DNA of 64,000 bases from Ephemerocybe angulata (lineage: Eukaryota > Basidiomycota > Agaricomycetes > Agaricales > Psathyrellaceae): the NCBI GenBank assembly GCA_013368325.1, contig JAACJK010000220.1, positions 124,001 through 188,000 of the forward strand. The letters are read 5' to 3'. Of the stretch, positions 44,955-58,310 are shown piece after piece. The position numbers were made by a program, and so were the translations under genes. The notes beneath the pieces are model-generated. The model was given only the letters and a program-made list of their open reading frames with translations, ran no database searches and was not told where the DNA came from. Each line of letters opens with the position of its first letter. Within the stretch, counting starts at the first letter, position 1.

Positions 44955-47820
44955 ATGGAAGAGGCACCTCTCCCACCTACGGAACACATCCTACGACCGC
45001 ACCATCTTGTTCTTCTTTCAGTCATTGTAATCTGCTGGAAAGAACTCGAGATCCAAAAGTTTCCCCCAGAGTTTGCAACACACTTACTACGCGTTCTTCT
45101 GAACGAGATAGCGGAGGTGAGTGGCTAAAAGTCTTGCCTCTCTCGTGTCTCCTCTGACTCACGAACAGGTTACAGAACCAATATCTCACCGCGAGCTAAT
45201 GAAGAGGATTGGATCGGGGCCTTCAACGAACAACAAAGAGGTCGCCCAATTCCTAGCAGCAATAAACACGGTGGTGAGCTGGACTCCATCCATAACAGGA
45301 ACCTGTCTGACTCCAACAGCATGCAGACATCTACTCCGCAGAGAAATTGGGCAATTTCCTTGGCAGTGTGTAGGGTTCCAGAACGCTCCCAAGGATGTTG
45401 GTTCTTACCGGACGATTAGACCTACCCGCCCTCTTTGTCGACAAGGTTCTCGAGGTACGTGTCGATTATAGCACAGCTGGACCAATCTCACAACCGTTCA
45501 GGAAAAACCCCGTTTGGTATGTCTTCAAGGGTTTTGGTAGGGATGATGGGCTTGACGATGTGCTGCAGATGAGACGGTCGATATTTGGATACTTCTGCCG
45601 ACGTTGCTTCATCAGCTACGTCAAGTTATCGTTCGGAGGAAACTGCAAGATTCGGGAAGACTACCTTTCGTGGTGCCAGGGAAATACAACGATTGGATAC
45701 GAACCTATACCAAAGGACGACATCACAGGTGCGTAAGGTGAATGACCTCAGGTCTAGTCTGACGATCCGCTTCAGCGAGCTACCTGCTCCTTAAGACGAG
45801 CTCCGATAAGAAAACATGGGCGAAGCCTGACTCATACGCTGCGTGAGTCGTATTATCGTCTTCTCTGGAGGCTTGTGTATGGTAAACAGTGCTACAGATG
45901 GGAGAAGGCCAGGGCGGTCGGCGATGAAAGCATTGCAGTTGAAAGCATTCGAAGTTTCTTTGAGCAACATTTCCACGAACAATCAGACTCGTTAGTGACC
46001 CCCCTTGTTCTATGCTCACCCGCTGACGGTTCTCCAGAGGATACCGCCAACATGCCCTGCTCAATGTTGTTCATATGCATTACCTTAACAAAGAATATGT
46101 TGCTGCTGGGAAGGTACGAGCCTACATCGTTCTTCGTCGAGAGAACCTAACATTCTCCAGCTACTACACGAAGCCATCGGTGTCGCCAGAACAGCCAACG
46201 ATCGCCCAACTCTGCAACATTGTCTAAGGTTCGTCTGGGCTTTGTGTCTCCCAAGTCACCGTGCGCTGATTTTGCCAAGTCTTCTTCGTCGGTTACCACC
46301 ACCTCCTGGTGGAAAGCCATTTATCAACGAAATACAGCCAGACTTGCACCCCTTGGAAGTCCTCTATGACGTTAAAAAGTTAATGGAAGAAGAAAATGTA
46401 GGGATTCGGTTCTCTTACGGCCGACAAAACCACTCATTTTAGACCAGGAGCAACCTATTTCCATGGCGTTCAGGAAAATAGTGGAGGCCGTTGGCCTGTA
46501 TGATCACTGGGTTGATACACAGGCGGCTGTTCCCAGCGGCGAACAGCAATGGGCTCAACACGCTGTTCAGTCTATCGTGTGGAGGGAAGCCGGTAAGTGA
46601 GTTGCTTGAAGGGTGATCCTTAATGAACGCATGGGGTAAACACAGGATGTGAGACGCTCGCCAAAGCCTCGGAGGACGTCGTCCTTTCGTTCATTGAACC
46701 GGGGACTGATAGCTCGACACGACTGGCAGTGTTGCTGAATAGAGCACACTGGGTGCGTGTGCTGTTTACGCTCTGCCCATTAATCAGTATGCTAAGCTTA
46801 CCAGATGGCCCGGCAAGGAGAATACCACGATTCATTAACGTTACTTCTTGATCCCTCAACATGGAAAGGGATCAGCTTGGTCGATTATAACTCATGGGCC
46901 CATGAGCTATGGAACATTCTTGCGATGCGGGCCATGCGTCGGTGATTCTTGAGCGCGCTAGCTTCACCATGTTCGAAACTGACAACGACAAAGGGGTCAA
47001 GACAGACTTTATAGGGAATACCTGCTTCCCCGAAAACCTGGCGGAGAGTGGCGATCTCAATACTACACCTTTGAACCTGCTCACGATCCATTGTCTCCTA
47101 TTCGGCAATCTCTCTATGAAGTACTTCGGATGAAGGTGCGCTTGCAAAGTGTCTAAAATGGCTTGCTAACGGAGACGTAAATAGGATTGCGAGCAACTAT
47201 ATAACGCCGTGGATCCCCTATTGAACGCTCTGTGGCAGTCGGAATTTCTAGGCCGATACCACTCTTATCGAAGCGCTGTGCTCTTGCTCGCAGATTTTGG
47301 ACTAGAGTATGGTATGGCAAAACGTTCAAAGCGCTTGCTCGAAGAACTTGTGCCCCAGGTTCGTTTCCATTTGTTTCGCACCCTTGGACATAATTCTCAC
47401 CCCGTCGTCCCCTAGCTTATTAGTGGCAACGATCGTGAGCAACGAGCAGTTGCGTGCTTTACCTTGGCAAGATGCTTGCTTGTGGCGGAAGGAGTATCCC
47501 GTAAGAAACACAATCCTCTCATCCTTACTCACCCTGACTCTTGTTTAGCGCCCATCTTGCAAAATGCGCTGCACTATCTCCAAATCGCCGAGGTTGACTT
47601 CCAGGTGTTAGAGATGCATAGCTCCTGGGAGGACGTACTTTATTTCACGGCGGTTCTATACGAGAAAAGGGAGGAAAGCACCTTGAGGGATGAAGCAGTC
47701 AAACGGTTAGAGCAGGTACAAGATTGCAGGAGGAAGTTCCAAATCCAAGTGACAGACCCAGAAGTCCAGGAGATCTGCGACGTCGCACTTATAGTTGGTG
47801 CGGCTATTGCACGCGGATAG
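44955..47820 (+). CDS. APC5: Anaphase-promoting complex subunit 5
   Basis: The N-terminus EHILRPHHLVLLSVIVICWK matches the Apc5 first helix. An intron at 45366-45419 restores LGNFLGNLPALFVDKVLEEK; another then gives MRRSIFGYFCRRCFISYVKL, a conserved Apc5 segment. The Apc5 TPR signature is HALLNVVHMHYLNKEYVAAG, then LHEAIGVARTANDRPTLQHC. TPR repeats continue (LNRAHWMARQGEYHDSLTLL; LLADFGLEYGMAKRSKRLLE) to a C-terminus ending ALIVGAAIARG. Apc5 is a scaffold of the APC/C platform that ubiquitinates cyclin B and securin. Several exons lie in changing frames with many introns; I did not resolve each one. The start at 44955 was chosen because it places the conserved helix near the N-terminus. Confidence 0.88.
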
Positions 47821-48052
47821 ACTTACATACCTTTGATACAACTTCATTCTTTTGCAATACCGATTTACTTGATTTTCTCATGACACGCGTGACGCGTCGC
47901 GCTCCTGCCTAATGGGCTCCCACGTGACCTACATCTCGAGGATGTTCGTGACTTTGGTTTAGCGACAGGCAACAAGTTGAATCTCAACTTCTCCCCAACC
48001 ACTCCAGTTCTCCTCGTCGCTCTTCTCCACCAGAACACCCCGCCTACGGGTC

Positions 48053-51000
48053 ATGGATGGACCACCGCCACCCGAGGAAGACTTTAGCACCCTTCCCATA
48101 GCTGACAGGCTAACCCACAAGAACTGGAAAGCTCGCGTCAACGGCTATGAATCTCTCATCAAGACGTTCTCGAATACCGCCTCAGATACGGACCCAGCGT
48201 TTAGGCCTTACCTGAACAACTCCGATCTTATCAAGAAATTTGCGTCAGACTCCAATGCAGTTGCACAGGAGAAAGGTGTCGAATGTCTTGTCGCTTTGGT
48301 CAAGTTCTCTGGGGAATCTGCTGCCAAGACGCGGGAAGCGGTGGTACCCGTGTTGGTTGACAAATGCCTTGGGTCTACACGAGCAGGGACGAAGACTCAA
48401 GCAGTAGAACTAGTGTTACAGTATGTGGAGGTGGAGAATGGGGCAGCCGGAGTTGTGGTATGTAAACTCGCTATGTAAAACGTGCCCATGCTCATTTGCT
48501 TTGGGGCAGGGTGACATTCTCCCTGGATTGGGCGCAAAGCAGCCGAAGGCTGTTGCGGGAACTGTGGTGGCTCTCAGAGAAATTGTTCGGTACGTCGTGC
48601 TCATCCCAATGTAGTTCGATCTCCAATTTACAGCCCATCTACCTTCAGGACATTCGGTATCCAAGTCGCACCCCCACCAATAATCTTGAAGGCACTGCCA
48701 AAGATCTTCGGTCACAATGACAAGACAGTTCGTGCCGAAGGAACGACACTCGCACACACACTCTATCAATATCTCGGTCCTGCCATTGAGTCATTCCTAG
48801 GAGATCTCAAACCCGTTCAAGTTAAGGAGTTGAAAGAAGCGTTTGAAGCTTTAGAGAAGGAAGGAAAGGGGAAAGGTTCGGTCAAACCGGAAAGATTGAC
48901 AAGGCAGCAAGCTCGTGAGGCTGAGGCTCAGGCAGACGCGGGTGACGGTGGCGAGGAAGATGCCCCAGCAGACGGTGAGATTCTATATCGCGGCTCATTA
49001 CTAACAATACTTAACAAACCTTCAGAACCAGAAGAAATTGACCCCAGATCGTTCGCCGAAGTGGTCGACATAGTTTCTAAGCTCCCTTCGACCTTCCAAG
49101 CAGGCATCAAATCTTCGAAATGGAAGGAGAGGAAAGAGGTTCTGGATGAAGCCGCAACGCTGCTATCGTCCACGATGAGAATTAAAGACTCGCCCGAACT
49201 TGGGGAGTTATCAAGATCTCTCGCGACTTGTATTGCCAAGGATGCAAATATCAACTGTGTCATGGTTGCCGCTTCTTGTCTGGAGAGCCTCGCAAAGGGG
49301 GTGGGCGCGCCGTTTGGAAAGCACCGTGAATCTATCGTCCCACTCATGCTCCAACGTCTGAAGGAAAGGAAGGCCAACGTGACAGACGCTATTGGTGCTG
49401 CGCTTGATGGCGTCTTTGCCACTGTGAGTGACTTGATATCCTATTCCACTACCCAACTAATGGTTTGATCCAGGTGACACTCGCAGATATCCTCCCTGAC
49501 CTCGAACCGGCGCTTAAGGACAAGAATCCCCAAGTTAAAGAAGGCACCCTCAAATTTCTGGGCCGTGCTTTGTCGTCTGCAACCTCCCCGATCCCGTCAG
49601 CGCAAATAAAGCCTATTTCAGAAACTCTCGCCACCCTGTTAGAAGATGGGTCCGAAGGTGCCAGAAATGAAGCCGCGACATGTTTGGGTTGCCTCATGAA
49701 GATGGTGGGCGAACGGCCGCTGAATGCAGTCATGGATGCCATGGCAGACGTTCGTAAGGCGAAAGTCAAGGAAGCTTATGAAAAGGCCACCGTCAAGTGT
49801 AAAGCTGGGGGCCCTCCAGCGCGTGCTGCACCACCGGCGAGTCAACCGAAGCCCTCTGCTCCTGGAAAGAAGACCAAGGCAGCGACTGGCCCTCCACCTC
49901 AAGAAAAGGTCGAAGAACCACCTGTGAAGAAACTTCCGCCTAAATTGGTACGCTCTGTTCTCAGTTCTAACTGAGCATAAATTCATCTTTGAAATAGGCC
50001 GCTAAGAAACCACCTCAAGCTGCCGCCGCAGCCAAAAAGCCAGCTCCTGCTGCCTCGAGCTCCGCACCCAAAGGTGGGAAAGCCGCAGCACCAGCGGCAG
50101 GATCTTTGGACACATTCAAGTACAAGCATACGCCTGAGGATGCTGAGGCTCTGGCGGCAGAGCTCATCCCCGCGAATATTATCAGTGATCTCGGAGATGG
50201 TAACTGGAAAACCCGTCTCGCAGCTATTGAAGAAATGGCGACCTGGCTCGAAGATCAGATAGAGGCTGTAGATGCTGAGGTGGTGGTCAGGGCGTTGGCA
50301 AAAAAGGGCTGGAACGAAAAGAATTTCCAAGTGAGCTTCATCCTTTTCGGTTCGAGTCGCGTCAGTTGTGTGACAATTCTATAGGTTTCTAGCAAACTGT
50401 ACGGCATCCTGAGCTCTCTTGCCAAGGGTTGCCCAAGCTTTGGGAAGTCCTGTGTGGCTCTGAGCGTCGGCCATCTGTCGGAGAAGTTAGGTGATCTCAA
50501 GCTGAAGAAACCGGCAGGAGATACGCTACTTGACTTCGCTGAGACGACTTCATTGCAGTTTGTACTTGCCCAAGGTGGGTGTTTTGGTTGATAGAAAGTG
50601 TTGTATGCCGACATTCTTTTAGCGTATGATCCTTTGTCAAAACAGAAGGCGCCGAAGGTCATTGCCGACGCTATGACTTGGATCAGCTCCGCTCTCAACG
50701 AGTTTGGAATCGCGGGGGTCTCTCTTCGCGCATTAATAGACTTCCTAAAGGTTACCCTCACCAACTCCAATGCAGCAGTTCGTACGAACGCAACCAAGAC
50801 GCTCGTCACCATCAAAGTCTTTGCGGGATCCAGTAAGTCTGCGGCTCGTTATCAGAGACCCTCTCTAACCATGTTCAGGTGTGAAGGACTTGCTCGAGGA
50901 TGTCAATCCCCAGCTTTTGGCTACTATCACCAGTGAATTTGATAAAGTGGAGGGTACCACAGCTCCGACTCCTTCGAGAACTTCTGCCGACCTTCAAAAT

Positions 51001-54000
51001 GCGACTCCCTCTTCATCTGGGGGGAAAGCATCAGCGGCTGCGGAGGATCCACTCGATGACTTATTCCCGAGGGTCGAACTCGACGGCCTCCTTAAAGGAA
51101 CGACAGTTTTGGCTGATGCGAAAAGCGACGCCTGGAAGACGAAGAAGGAAGCCCTCGAAACATTACAAGCCATTCTAGACCAAGGAGCTAACAAGCGCCT
51201 GAAGCCGTCCATGGGTGCGTTCAAGTTACAGTTGAAGAATTTCAAACCTAACGTGTCTATCTTCGTTCTAGGTGAAATTGGCCAGGTTCTGAAATCCAGA
51301 GTCAACGACACGAATAAAGCAGTTCAGGCTCTTGCCTTGGATATCGTTGCACGAATTGCTACTGGGATGGGGAAGCCGTTCGAAAAGCATTCCCGCTTGT
51401 TTGCCTTGCCCGTCGCGACCGTCTTAGCTGATCAAAAGGCTCCCATCCGGAATGCCGCTATCCAAACACTGTCCGCCATCGCCGAAGCCTGCGACGGTGT
51501 AGATTCTTTGGTTGCAGGTTTTGCGACGGCAATGGAAACGGCGAATCCTCTTCAGAAGTCAAGTCTTTTGAATTGGCTAGCTGAGTGGCTTGGGGAGCAT
51601 GAACCTTCGTCACCGCCTGATCTCCATGCGTGGGCTGGTTCCGTGGTTGCTGCTTTGGACGACAGAAATGCCGACGTCAGGAAAGGTGCACAAGCATTGC
51701 TGCCAATGGTTATACGCTTCGCTGGATATGACTTCGTCATGCAACAAACAAACTCGTTGAAACCGGCCTCCAAAGCAAGCGCAGTGCCTCTCATCCAGGC
51801 TGCCCGGCCTGCCACCACTGCCACCGTTGCCGTCGACCCCCCTGCACCTGTCGCGAAGAAACCGGCTGCTATTACCCCAGCGTCCACCACGTCCAATAGC
51901 CCCGTTCCTCCTTCACCGACAGCAGCCTCTGCTCCAGCTGCACCGGCAAGGGCCGGTCTTACGAAACTCGGCGTGCGAAGGAAGATCCCCCAAGCTGGTG
52001 GCAGTCGCCCAGAGTCTCGCGCAGAAACTCCCGATGCCGGTTTGAAGGCACCTGGAGGCCTCAAACGTCCTGGAGCAGGGGCGGCAAATCGCGCACCCTC
52101 ACCCTCGCAAAACGCGTCGGCCATTTTTCATGGAATCAACCCGGATGCAAAGCGCCCGCGATTGGGTAAGGATGTGCAGAAGTGGATCAACGAGAGCGGA
52201 CCGACGCGAAAGGATCTGGCAGAACTCCTTCAGAGCCAAATGGAGCCTTATGCATCGAAGGAACTCGTGGCAAAATTATTCAGTCACGACCATAGCGCAG
52301 TCAACGACCACATTGCTGGCCTGGGCATGATTGCTGACTGCTTTGCTTCGGCGTATGGAGATGAGACTGCCGAGAAGATCTGCATCGCCAACATCGACCT
52401 GCCCTTGAAGTACGTTTCTATTAAAGCCCACGAATCTCAGTCCAACCTCGTCTCCAAATGCTTGGACGTCGTAGAAGCGATCCTCGACTTGCTTCGCAAC
52501 ATCAATTACCAGCTATCTGACAATGAGGCGACATGCTTTGTTCCAACTGTGGTCTATAAGGTATGTTATTCGCGTTCTTCTACTCCGGTAGATGCCAACT
52601 CTCTCATAGCTTGGGGATGCTCGAGAGCCTGTTCGAAACCGCGTTTCCCAGATCATCCGAACTCTGCCTAAGGTCTACGCATATAGCCGAGTATTCCAAG
52701 CCCTCCTGGATCACGGAGTTAAGTCCAAGGTGGCGAAGACAAGGCAAGGTTCATTGGACGAGATGGCCGCTATTCTCAAGAAGTCTGGGATGGGTGCTTG
52801 CGAGCCGTCGAAAGCAATGCCAGCCATCGCGACCTTCATCTCTGACAAAGATCCTACTGTTAGGAAGTCTGCGCTCGCTGTCCTAAGGTATGTTAGCTCA
52901 TCCGCCTGGTCTATCTCAACAAACTGACTGTTGCCTTAGCGAGGTATACTCCTTGGTCGGGGAAAAGGTTTGGACGTTGGTGGGCCCATTGTCACCGAAA
53001 GACAAAACCCAACTGGAAGAGCGTTTGCGACGTGTTTCTGGTCCATCTCATGAGCGGCAGGAGTCGACTAACGCCCCAGCCCCCGCACCATCGGGGGTCT
53101 CTCGCTTGAATGGAGGGCTCGCAAGACCCAGCAGTCCGGCGATCTCAAAGTTAGCGCTCGGTCGACCATCATCCCCTGCACGCAATGTCAGGGCAGCCTC
53201 TCCCGCGTTGGCCCCAGTGGCAGTACCTGAATCCCCCGTTCGCGCACGTGCTGGAAGTGCGGCATCCCTTGCTCCAACATCTCCCACTGGTATTGCCAGG
53301 CCGAAAAGCCTGTTACCATCTCGACTGGGGCGACCGCGAACAAATATTGCTGTACCACCTGTCAAGCATGAACCGGCGGCCACATACGAAGAACCCCCTT
53401 CACCTACACCCGAACCAGTCGCAATCGCTCCACGGCAAGCCATATCCAGAGGCGGGTTTGGCAATGGCCACAGCCGAACGCCAGAAGCTGTCGAACCTCC
53501 TGAGAGCTCCCCCACCTCCTCAGACGACATCACGATCGTCATATCTAGCATCCTAAGCAGTGATCCTGCTCGAAGTGTCGACGCGCTGAAGAAAATCCAG
53601 AAGATTCTCTCCATCAGCCCAGAGGCCGGTTCCTCCTCTCCACAGTATCGAGATCTTGCTGAACACACAGAAGGTCTCATTGAGACCATCACCCTTCAAA
53701 TGGCACATGTCTTCGAACGTCCCGAAGACCTGATGCCGGACGACAACTTCCGGCTTGCGAAACACTTGATACAAACGCTGAATAACTTCTGCGACCACAG
53801 CTTCCTCGCCGAGTCTCTGACTGTGGAGATTCTGACTTCACTACTCGAAGAGCTTACTCTCAGGCTGCTGGAGACAGATGACAGCCCAACCAAGAAAATT
53901 AAGGACTTGTCACGGTTTATCAATATGATTATTCTACGGCTCTTCGCGACAGGGAGGCGAATGTCTGTTTTCCGGTAAGTTGACCTCTCTCCGTATTGAG

Positions 54001-55210
54001 ACAAGTATTAACTAGTCTCTTGCAGTGCTTTGTTCGCATTGCTTCTGCAGATTGTGAAGCCCTTCCCCGCTAAAGGAACTCTCGCAGATTCTAAGGAGGC
54101 TAAAGTGGCAGAACTTGTCTTGAAGTGTGTTTGGAAATTGGCCCGCAACATCCCTCAAGACCTTGCGGATGCCGTTCTTGACCCCGTCGAACTCTTCCCA
54201 GCCGTCGAGCATTTCCTTCAATCAGTCCCACCCAACGAATGGAGAGCTCGGGCGACAAATAAAGTTCCGTGTGGAGATATGCCTTTAAGGACGATCAAGG
54301 TCATCATTCAGCACGTCGTCGGTACGTGTACTGTAGAAATCATCGAGAAAAGGGCAAATATCTCACATTGACTCCTATATAGCCCACTACGGAGAAGAAG
54401 TCTACGAATTACTTTCGGCTTCCTTCGAGGATCCCTCTGCCACCATCGTTTACCCCTACGTATTCAGAATCTTAAATGCTGCTCCAAAGGCCAATGGTGG
54501 AGCTGCTAGTCGTAACGGAGATGAACCCCCCGCGGAACGCTTCTCAAGGCCGATCTCCCCAGCATCTAGCCGTCCTCGTTCACCCCAAGAAGTGGTATCG
54601 TCCATTCGGTCGAATCGCGAGCTAACCACCCACCGCACTGCTAGTCCAAGCTCATCATCTGCCAACGGACATCCTACATATTCACCTCACGCAGAAGAAC
54701 CCGACCCAGATGCCCAGCTTCTTACGATCATTAACCACATTTCCAGCGAGACGACCGGAGCCCTGCACAAGGAAGGAATAACTGAACTTCACCACTTCTT
54801 GAAGGCCTATCCGCATAAGCGTCCTCGGGTGGAGAAGATGCTCGAATCTACGGGACCGGCATTCAGGAAGTACATCAACCGCGCCCTAGCTAGTCGAGCA
54901 GCGGAAGACCAGGAGCGGGACATTGCAGTTAGCGATACTCTCAATAGTAAGTCAATTCGCTACTAAATCTCACAGATGCATGTTCCTGACCGCATCTACT
55001 TCAGAATTGGAACAACGTAGAGAGCCAACAACGCCCACAAGTCCACGGTCTCCCACACGACCTGTCTCAAGTTCGAGACCCGCAGAGCCCAACGCACAGG
55101 ATAAGTTGTCCCGGCTGCATAATATCTTCCAATACCGGTCGAGCACCGCGAGCATCGGGTCCTCACAGGGGCATGCCGCGCCACGGACATCCAACGACAT
55201 GGGGTCATGA
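48053..55210 (+). CDS. XMAP215/Stu2-family microtubule polymerase with five TOG domains
   Basis: A very large protein (about 2,100-2,200 residues) of HEAT-repeat TOG domains. TOG1 begins PIADRLTHKNWKARVNGYE. TOG2 starts near RSFAEVVDIVSKLPSTFQAG with KWKERKEVLDEAATLLSS. A third starts at LIPANIISDLGDGNWKTRLA, a fourth at AKSDAWKTKKEALETLQAIL, and a fifth reads IDLPLKYVSIKAHESQSNLV and LSEVYSLVGEKVWTLVGPLS. After a Ser/Pro-rich linker comes the C-terminal helical region (LAKHLIQTLNNFCDHSFLAE; LTIINHISSETTGALHKEGI). Each TOG binds a tubulin dimer to speed plus-end growth. Yeast Stu2 and fission yeast Alp14/Dis1 have two TOGs and a coiled coil; this protein resembles the five-TOG animal chTOG form. 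Start and stop are clear; about a dozen short introns. Confidence 0.92.
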
Positions 55211-55475
55211 CCATAGGCTTCTGCTCTATTCAGGCTCTGCTTTTTCGTATCTTCGAGACCATTGTACATTATTTCGGCTTCGCTGCATTGACTGCGGTGT
55301 AATTATAACTACTGAGTGTGACGCCCCAAGGAATTCAAGTTATGACTGTTTGGCGCGTTGACCAAATCCGGGTAGGAGGCCGAATTGGTCTTGCCATCAA
55401 TCCTTCCTTCCCCACTCCAGTCTTGACGCTCCCGTAGCCCCCGCTCCAGTACCTTTTCCTCCCTTTCCTCTTACA

Positions 55476-58181
55476 ATGTCCAAGCCCGAAGGCAATAAGT
55501 CGGGCTCTCCGGTGCCCTATGAAGCAGTCATGCTTTTCTGGAGAATGGTTACCCAGATATTCTTCAGGGAAATCCGACCGCGAGGCGCATTCAACATACC
55601 ACGAACAGGACCAGTCATATTCGTTGCCGCCCCCCATAATAACCAGGTATGCGCGAGCTGGATAGCTATCTTAGAATCTCAAACCAACGACTTCTTCAGT
55701 TCCTCGATCCTTTGCTGCTCAGTCTCGAAGTATGGCGAGAGACTCACCGTGCCGTGCAATTCCTGGCGGCAGCGAAGAGTATGGAGAGGAAGGATGTGGG
55801 TTTCTTCATCAAAATGATGAACAGCAGTCAGTTGTATGTTCTCCGTGGCTTTAACGACCCCTTATCCTGTGTTCCAAGTTCCCGTTGCTCGAGCAGCCGA
55901 CTATGCATCCGCTGGGCAAGGTCACGTCTGGCTCTCGCCAGATGACCCATGCCTCATTCTCGGAGAGGGGACTCAATTCACCAAGGACTTCAAACCCAAA
56001 ATGCAGATACTACTCCCAAAATCAGTTAACTCTGCAGTCGCAGAGGTCAGCGAAGTCATTTCCGATACAGAGCTTAAAATCAAGCGCGAGTTTGGTGGAG
56101 AATCTGGGAAAGGGACTACTCGTATTCGGGAAAAGGTTTCAGAGTTGAAGCAAAATGGAGTCTCTGGGTTGGACTACAAGAAGATGCCTTTTGTTGACCA
56201 GCAGGAGATGTACCGACACGTCTACCAAGCTCTTAGGGACGGGGGTAGCATTGGTATTTTCCCGGAAGGTGCGCCAGCATGTGTTACCTCCTCATGGTGA
56301 TGCTGAGAACTTTACAGGCGGCAGTCACGACAGGACGGATTTGCTACCTCTCAAAGCCGGTGTCTCTATCATGGCGCTTGGCGCAATGGCCAACGACCCC
56401 AAGTGCCAAGTCAAGATTGTTCCAGTAGGACTGTCCTACTTCCATGCCCACAGGTTCCGATCAAGAGCGGTTGTGGAGTTTGGAACGGCGTTGGATTGCC
56501 CCCCTGAGTTCGTGGAAATGTTCAAGCAGGGAGGGGCACAGAAACGAGATGCTGTTGCCAAGTTCCTGGACCTTATCTATGACAGCTTGAAAACAGTGAC
56601 AGTTCGCGCTCCTGACTATGATACCCTGATGGTGCGTTGTCAAATACTTTCTCTGAGGTTAACTAAACCATCTCTAGTTGATTCAAGCTGTACGACGGCT
56701 CTACAAAACACCTGCACAGCACTTGACTTTAGGTCAAGTTGTGGAACTCAACCGGAGGCTCCTTGAAGGCTACACCCATTTCAAAGACGAGCCCCGTGTT
56801 CAGAACCTCAGGAAAGATATCCTGAAATACAATCGTATGGTTCGAGATTTAGGGCTTCGAGACCATCAGGTAAAATTCCATTACCTTCATGATACATCTA
56901 CCGCCGACTCCTAACTCTTCAATGACATAGGTTCCTCGAGCTCAGAAGGCGGGTTGGAAAACTCTGGGCCTCCTAACATATCGCCTTGGGTTGCTGGTGT
57001 TCTGGACTGCTCTTGCTTTGCCAGGAACCATCCTCAACGCGCCTATGTTTATTCTTGCGTCTATCTTATCCCGAAGGAAGGCTAAAGGTGAAACCCCTGT
57101 TTTCTAATAGTGAATTGCGACTGATGCGCCCCTTCTAGAGGCCCTTGCTGCCTCGTCAGTCAAAATTGCAGGTCGCGATGTCTTGGCGACATGGAAGGTC
57201 CTGATTGCGTTGGGAGTCACTCCGGTTCTGTATACCATTTACGCTATCATAGCGATTCATATCGCTATTCGAGCAAGGGCACCGCTCAAGTGGCGAATTT
57301 TGACGCCCTTTATCGTAGCGACCATCCTCCCTGCTATGAACTTTGCAGCCCTAAAATTCGGTGAAGCTGGGATGGATGTTTTGAAGTTGGTTTCCAAGTC
57401 CCCTAGTCCCTTATTTGAGCCTAATGCAGATTCCTCAGGTCCTTGCCTCCCCTCATCATCGCCCTCGTGCCTGGGCAACAACGCTCTCTTGACAAACTCA
57501 AAGTCAAGCGTGAAGAACTATCGAATGAAGTTGCCTCTCTGATCAACGACTTCGGACCAAAGCTCTATGATGACTTCGATGGGGTACGTCTCACTATCTA
57601 TTTATTTTCAGATGATAGTCAACACCTTTCAGGCTCGTATTTTACTTCCTTCTGCCAGTGTCCCCTCTTCAAGCGCAACTTCGGGGCTGTGGAGAAGAAA
57701 GAGCAGTGTTGGTGCTGTCGATGCACAGGGGCTGGGGCTAACTCATCCAATGACGTGGCTGGACGAGCGCTTATTTGGGTGGAGCACCAGTGCTCGACGC
57801 GGAACGAGTGCATGGAGTGGAAGCGTTGGTGAGGAGATCAGCCGAGTGGGTACTCCCGACGAATCCGAGGATGAGGATGCCGGCGACTACGACCATGTTG
57901 TCGGCATTGTCAATGACGGCCACCTTGGTGTCGCCAAGAGCCGAAGTCGCAACAGTTCGTTCGCTGACCTCCAACGGTTGCGCATGTCTGGCCTCTCTTC
58001 GACTAAACCTGCCTCAAGTACGGCCTTGTCTAGCGATAACGACGGTCGCCATCGTGTCCGCCGCGGTAGTCTCTCTGAAGCTATCCCTGTTCAGAGACTT
58101 GCAGAAGTCGACCGCAAGGAACCTTTTAACGAAGCCACCCGGGATCTCAACGATGAAGTCTCTCATCTCAAGTCCTCGTAG
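55476..58181 (+). CDS. Glycerol-3-phosphate/DHAP acyltransferase (Gat/Sct1 type)
   Basis: Acyltransferase block I is VIFVAAPHNNQFLDPLLLSL, with the fungal HxxxxxD spacing seen in Sct1/Gpt2; FPEGGSHDRTDLLPLKAGVS is block III, split by an intron after FPEGG. Block IV is VKIVPVGLSYFHAHRFRSRA. Two paired membrane segments follow (YRLGLLVFWTALALPGTIL and VLIALGVTPVLYTIYAIIAI, then ILTPFIVATILPAMNFAAL), and the C-terminus is a Ser-rich, probably phosphorylated tail with RSRNSSFADLQRLRM and RVRRGSLSEAIPVQRL. It catalyses the first step of glycerolipid synthesis at the ER. The tail sequence is shaped like the regulated tail of yeast Sct1 and Gpt2. Convergent with the first MetAP gene, 129 bp between stops. 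Confidence 0.93.
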
Positions 58182-58310
58182 TAAGTATTTAACCTCACTT
58201 AGGCTTGCTTCAATAGACTTTTTTTTTTGCATTTCCCCTGTCCAATGTTTCCTTCGCTGCTTCTTTGGATACGAATAGACGCTCGAACAGTAGATGCGTC
58301 CATCCAGTAT

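Noticed and set aside
45361..45419. Apparent in-frame TAG inside APC5, after a segment reading LGNFLGSV
   Set aside because: A canonical 54-nt intron (gtgtgt at 45366 to attag at 45419) removes the stop and joins LGN to LPALFVDKVLEEK in frame, so no readthrough or pseudogene is needed.
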